NCBI GenBank assembly: GCA_035552775.1 | Contig: DASZKW010000104.1 | Coordinates: 15,819-79,818, forward strand | Source of the DNA: DASZKW01 sp035552775 | GTDB taxonomy: Bacteria > Actinomycetota > Acidimicrobiia > Acidimicrobiales > Palsa-688 | Length of the DNA: 64,000 nucleotides | Direction of reading: 5' to 3' | Shown: in pieces, positions 61,521-64,000 of the stretch | Numbering within the stretch: the stretch's first letter is position 1 | Layout: each line of letters starts with the position of its first letter | The notes under the pieces: generated by a model | Databases searched by the model: none | The model's input: only the letters and a program-made list of their open reading frames with translations | Told to the model about the DNA's origin: nothing | Position numbers and translations under genes: made by a program

Positions 61521-62756
61521 GTGGTGAAGCGTGTGGTGCTGGCCTACAGCGGCGGCCTGGACACTTCCGTGGCGGTGCGATGGATGCGAGAGGAGCTCGG
61601 GGTGGAGGTCATCGCCGTGGCCGCCGACGTGGGCCAGGGCGGTGACTTCGAGGCCATCAAATCCCGGGCGCTGGCTGCGGGGGCGGTGGAGGCGGTGGTG
61701 CTCGACGTGCGGGAGGAGTACGCCAACGATTTCGTGGCACCCGCCCTCAAGGCCAACGCCAAGTACGAGGGCAAGTACCCCCTGATCTCCTCACTTTCCC
61801 GGCCGGTGATCGTCAAGCACCTGGTCGAAATGGCTCGGACCTTCAACGCCGACGCGGTGGCCCACGGCTGCACCGGCAAGGGCAACGACCAGGTTCGATT
61901 CGAGGTGTCCACCCGCGCCCTCGCCCCTGACCTGGAGACCATCGCCCCCGTGCGGGGCTGGGGCCTGACCAGGCAGGAATCCATCGATTACGCGGCGCGA
62001 TTCGGGATCCCGATCACCGTCACCAAGGCCAGCCCCTATTCGATCGACCAGAACCTGTGGGGGCGCACCATCGAGTGCGGCATCCTCGAGGACCCCTGGG
62101 CCGCGCCACCCGAGGAGGTCTACGAGCTGACCACGCCAACCGCGACGGCGCCCACGGAGCTCGTCATTGGCTTCGCGCAGGGTCTCCCCGTCGCCCTCGA
62201 CGGGCGCCCGCTGCCCCTGCACGAACTGATCGGCGAGGTGGACCGGATCGTGGGGAGCTACGGCTGGGGTCGAATCGACATGGTCGAAAACCGACGGGTC
62301 GGGATCAAGAGCCGCGAGATCTACGAGTGTCCCGGTGCGCTGGCGCTGCTCATGGCCCACGCCGACCTCGAGGACCTGACCCTCGAGCGGGATCTGGCCC
62401 ACGAGAAAGCCCGCCTGGAGCCGCGCTACGCAGAGCTGGTCTACGACGGGTTGTGGTTTTCGCCCCTGAAGGAGGCGCTCGACGCGTTCGTCACCGAGAG
62501 TCAGCGGTACGTGACCGGAGATGTCCGCCTGCACTGCGAGCCCCCGGGACGCTGCATCGTCGCCGGCCGGCGTAGCGACGTCGGCCTGTACGACTACTCA
62601 TTGGCCACCTACGAGGCGGCCGACCGTTTCCGCCATGAAGACGCCGAGGGTTTCGTGCGCCTTTGGGGCCTCGGAGTCGAGACCTGGGCAGCCCGCCAGG
62701 TCAACTCTCCAACCCCCGCCGAGGCGTCCTCTCGGACCGGGGATCCCCGGCCATGA
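61521..62756 (+). CDS. argG: argininosuccinate synthase
   Basis: Citrulline plus aspartate to argininosuccinate. 411 residues from GTG 61521, AAGGAG at 9 nt; TTG 61488 lies upstream of that site. ATP loop AYSGGLDTS, VAADVGQG, GCTGKGNDQVRFE and SPYSIDQNLWGRTIECG are diagnostic. The last 17 residues (NSPTPAEASSRTGDP) are a loose tail. ATGA overlap with argH. Confidence 0.96.
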   Translation: MVKRVVLAYSGGLDTSVAVRWMREELGVEVIAVAADVGQGGDFEAIKSRALAAGAVEAVVLDVREEYANDFVAPALKANAKYEGKYPLISSLSRPVIVKHLVEMARTFNADAVAHGCTGKGNDQVRFEVSTRALAPDLETIAPVRGWGLTRQESIDYAARFGIPITVTKASPYSIDQNLWGRTIECGILEDPWAAPPEEVYELTTPTATAPTELVIGFAQGLPVALDGRPLPLHELIGEVDRIVGSYGWGRIDMVENRRVGIKSREIYECPGALALLMAHADLEDLTLERDLAHEKARLEPRYAELVYDGLWFSPLKEALDAFVTESQRYVTGDVRLHCEPPGRCIVAGRRSDVGLYDYSLATYEAADRFRHEDAEGFVRLWGLGVETWAARQVNSPTPAEASSRTGDPRP

Positions 62757-64000
62757 CCCTGTGGGCGTCCCGTTTCGGGGGTGACCCGGCGAGCGAGCTC
62801 CTCGACTACACCGTCAGCCTGCCCTTCGATCGTCGCCTGGCCGACGACGACCTCGCCGCGTCGGCGGCCCACGTGCGGGGGTTGGCGCGCGTCGGCCTGG
62901 TGTCCGAGGACGACGCCGCCATCCTCCTCGCCGCCCTCGACCGCGTCGGCGAGGAGATGGCGGGCGGAGCCTTCGCCTTCCGGCCCGGCGACGAGGACAT
63001 CCACACCGCGGTGGAGCGCCGGGTCACCGAGGTGGCGGGCGACGTCGGCGCGCGCCTGCACACCGGGCGCAGCCGCAACGACCAGGTGGCGACCGATCTG
63101 CGCCTCTTCACCAAACGTGAACTGGCCGGGGTGGCCCGCCGGGTGCTGGCCCTCCAGAGGGTTCTGCTCGAGCTGGCCCTCGCGGCCGAGGACGCCTACC
63201 TGCCCGGCTACACCCACTTGCAGCGCGCCCAGCCCGTGCTTCTCGCCCATCACCTCATGGCCCATGGCTGGGCCCTCGGGCGCGACGTGGACCGGTTCCT
63301 CGACACCAGGCGCCGCCTGGACGTGAGCCCACTCGGCGCCGGCGCCCTGGCCGGATCTTCGCTGCCCCTCGACCCCGACGGCGTGGCGCGCGACCTCGGC
63401 TTCGCGGCCCGCTTCGAGAATTCCCTCGACGCCGTGTCCGACCGGGACTTTGTGGCCGAGGCGTGCTTCGACCTGGCCCTGCTCGGAATCCACCTTTCGA
63501 GGATGGGCGAGGAGGTCGTGCTGTGGTCCAGCGAAGAGTTCGGGTTCTGCCGCCTCGACGACGCCCATTCGACAGGCAGCTCGATGCTGCCTCAAAAGAA
63601 GAATCCCGACATCGCCGAGCTGGCACGGGGCAAGGCGGGTCGCCTCATCGGCGACCTGTGTGGGCTTCTCGCCACCCTCAAGGGACTGCCGCTCGCTTAC
63701 AACCGGGACCTCCAGGAGGACAAGGAGCCCCTCTTCGACGCCCTCGACCAGGTCACCTTGGGCCTCGGCGCGGTCGGTGGCATGCTGGCGTCGGCGACGT
63801 TCGACACCGACCGGATGCAAGAGGCTGCCGACATCCCCGCCGCCGCCGCGGTCGACCTGGCCGAATGGCTGGTGGAGCGGGGAATCGCATTTCGGATGGC
63901 ACACACCATCGTCGGTGGCCTCGTACGCCATTCACTCGAACGCCACGTACCCCTCGCCGAACTGGTCGAGGCGCATCCGTTGCTCGGCGGCGAGGCGGTC
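62753..64000 (+). CDS. argH: argininosuccinate lyase, 3' end outside the window
   Basis: Splits argininosuccinate to arginine and fumarate. ATG 62753; 416 codons are visible and the frame is open at the window edge, so about 50 residues are missing. LWASRFGGDP, DEDIHTAVERR, HTGRSRNDQV and the fumarase-superfamily loop GSSMLPQKKNPD are present, the last with Leu in the usual Met position. Confidence 0.95.
   Translation, partial: MTLWASRFGGDPASELLDYTVSLPFDRRLADDDLAASAAHVRGLARVGLVSEDDAAILLAALDRVGEEMAGGAFAFRPGDEDIHTAVERRVTEVAGDVGARLHTGRSRNDQVATDLRLFTKRELAGVARRVLALQRVLLELALAAEDAYLPGYTHLQRAQPVLLAHHLMAHGWALGRDVDRFLDTRRRLDVSPLGAGALAGSSLPLDPDGVARDLGFAARFENSLDAVSDRDFVAEACFDLALLGIHLSRMGEEVVLWSSEEFGFCRLDDAHSTGSSMLPQKKNPDIAELARGKAGRLIGDLCGLLATLKGLPLAYNRDLQEDKEPLFDALDQVTLGLGAVGGMLASATFDTDRMQEAADIPAAAAVDLAEWLVERGIAFRMAHTIVGGLVRHSLERHVPLAELVEAHPLLGGEAV

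Overview
The window is 64 kb of very GC-rich DNA coding for a dense set of housekeeping genes in an order typical of Actinomycetota: aroQ-pepQ-efp-nusB, pyrR-pyrB-pyrC-carA-carB-pyrD-pyrF, mihF-gmk-rpoZ-coaBC-metK-priA, def-fmt-rsmB, ribD-ribE-ribBA-ribH, hisG, infC-rpmI-rplT-trmH-pheS-pheT and argC-argB-argD-argF-argR-argG-argH. The actinobacterial integration host factor, the motor-less PriA, overlapping GTGA/ATGA gene junctions and several leaderless promoters agree with this. A deep actinobacterial lineage such as Acidimicrobiia is my guess; the sequence does not prove it.

Layout. 1-9.1 kb: end of a sigma-70-like gene, aroQ, then a membrane protein, an acyl-CoA dehydrogenase, a GGDEF/EAL signalling protein and an MFS exporter placed between aroQ and pepQ-efp-nusB. 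9.1-20.7 kb: a minus-strand block with a complete oligopeptide ABC transporter (oppABCDF), a small antitoxin-like ORF on the other strand, and an 1840-residue single-chain biotin-dependent carboxylase. This block splits nusB from pyrR. 20.7-30 kb: the complete UMP pathway operon, preceded by an RNA hairpin that looks like a PyrR binding site and by an intrinsic terminator lying inside the first codons of pyrR. 30-38 kb: a region of inverted repeats, then zwf, mihF, gmk, rpoZ, coaBC, metK and priA. 38-39.9 kb: an accessory island with repeats, a WXG-type polymorphic toxin and a low-GC immunity gene. 39.9-49.7 kb: two RNA methyltransferases, def-fmt-rsmB, moaB, the riboflavin genes, an isolated PAAR-like gene, hisG and small genes. 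49.7-64 kb: the IF3/L35/L20/PheRS translation cluster with an embedded histidine kinase, then an arginine operon behind an ArgR-type palindrome, cut off by the window end inside argH.

How the genes work together. The pyr operon goes from glutamine, bicarbonate and aspartate to UMP and is probably fed back by PyrR. The arg operon converts N-acetylglutamate to arginine and carries its own repressor; argJ is absent from its usual place. The rib genes make lumazine and riboflavin from GTP and ribulose 5-phosphate. The def-fmt-rsmB, infC-rpmI-rplT, efp and pheST genes serve translation.

The most unusual items are: the PyrR hairpin plus in-gene terminator; a 30-nt repeat with an identical 19-nt core inserted in frame in pyrB and, reversed, in rsmB; many other low-complexity in-frame insertions in conserved enzymes; the toxin/immunity pair; the eukaryote-like fused carboxylase; an 18-bp perfect inverted repeat whose two arms encode the same peptide on opposite strands; an uORF with a full Shine-Dalgarno ahead of the MFS gene; infC starting at AUA; and a solitary PAAR-like gene. 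All functional calls rest on reading motifs by eye, with no database search.
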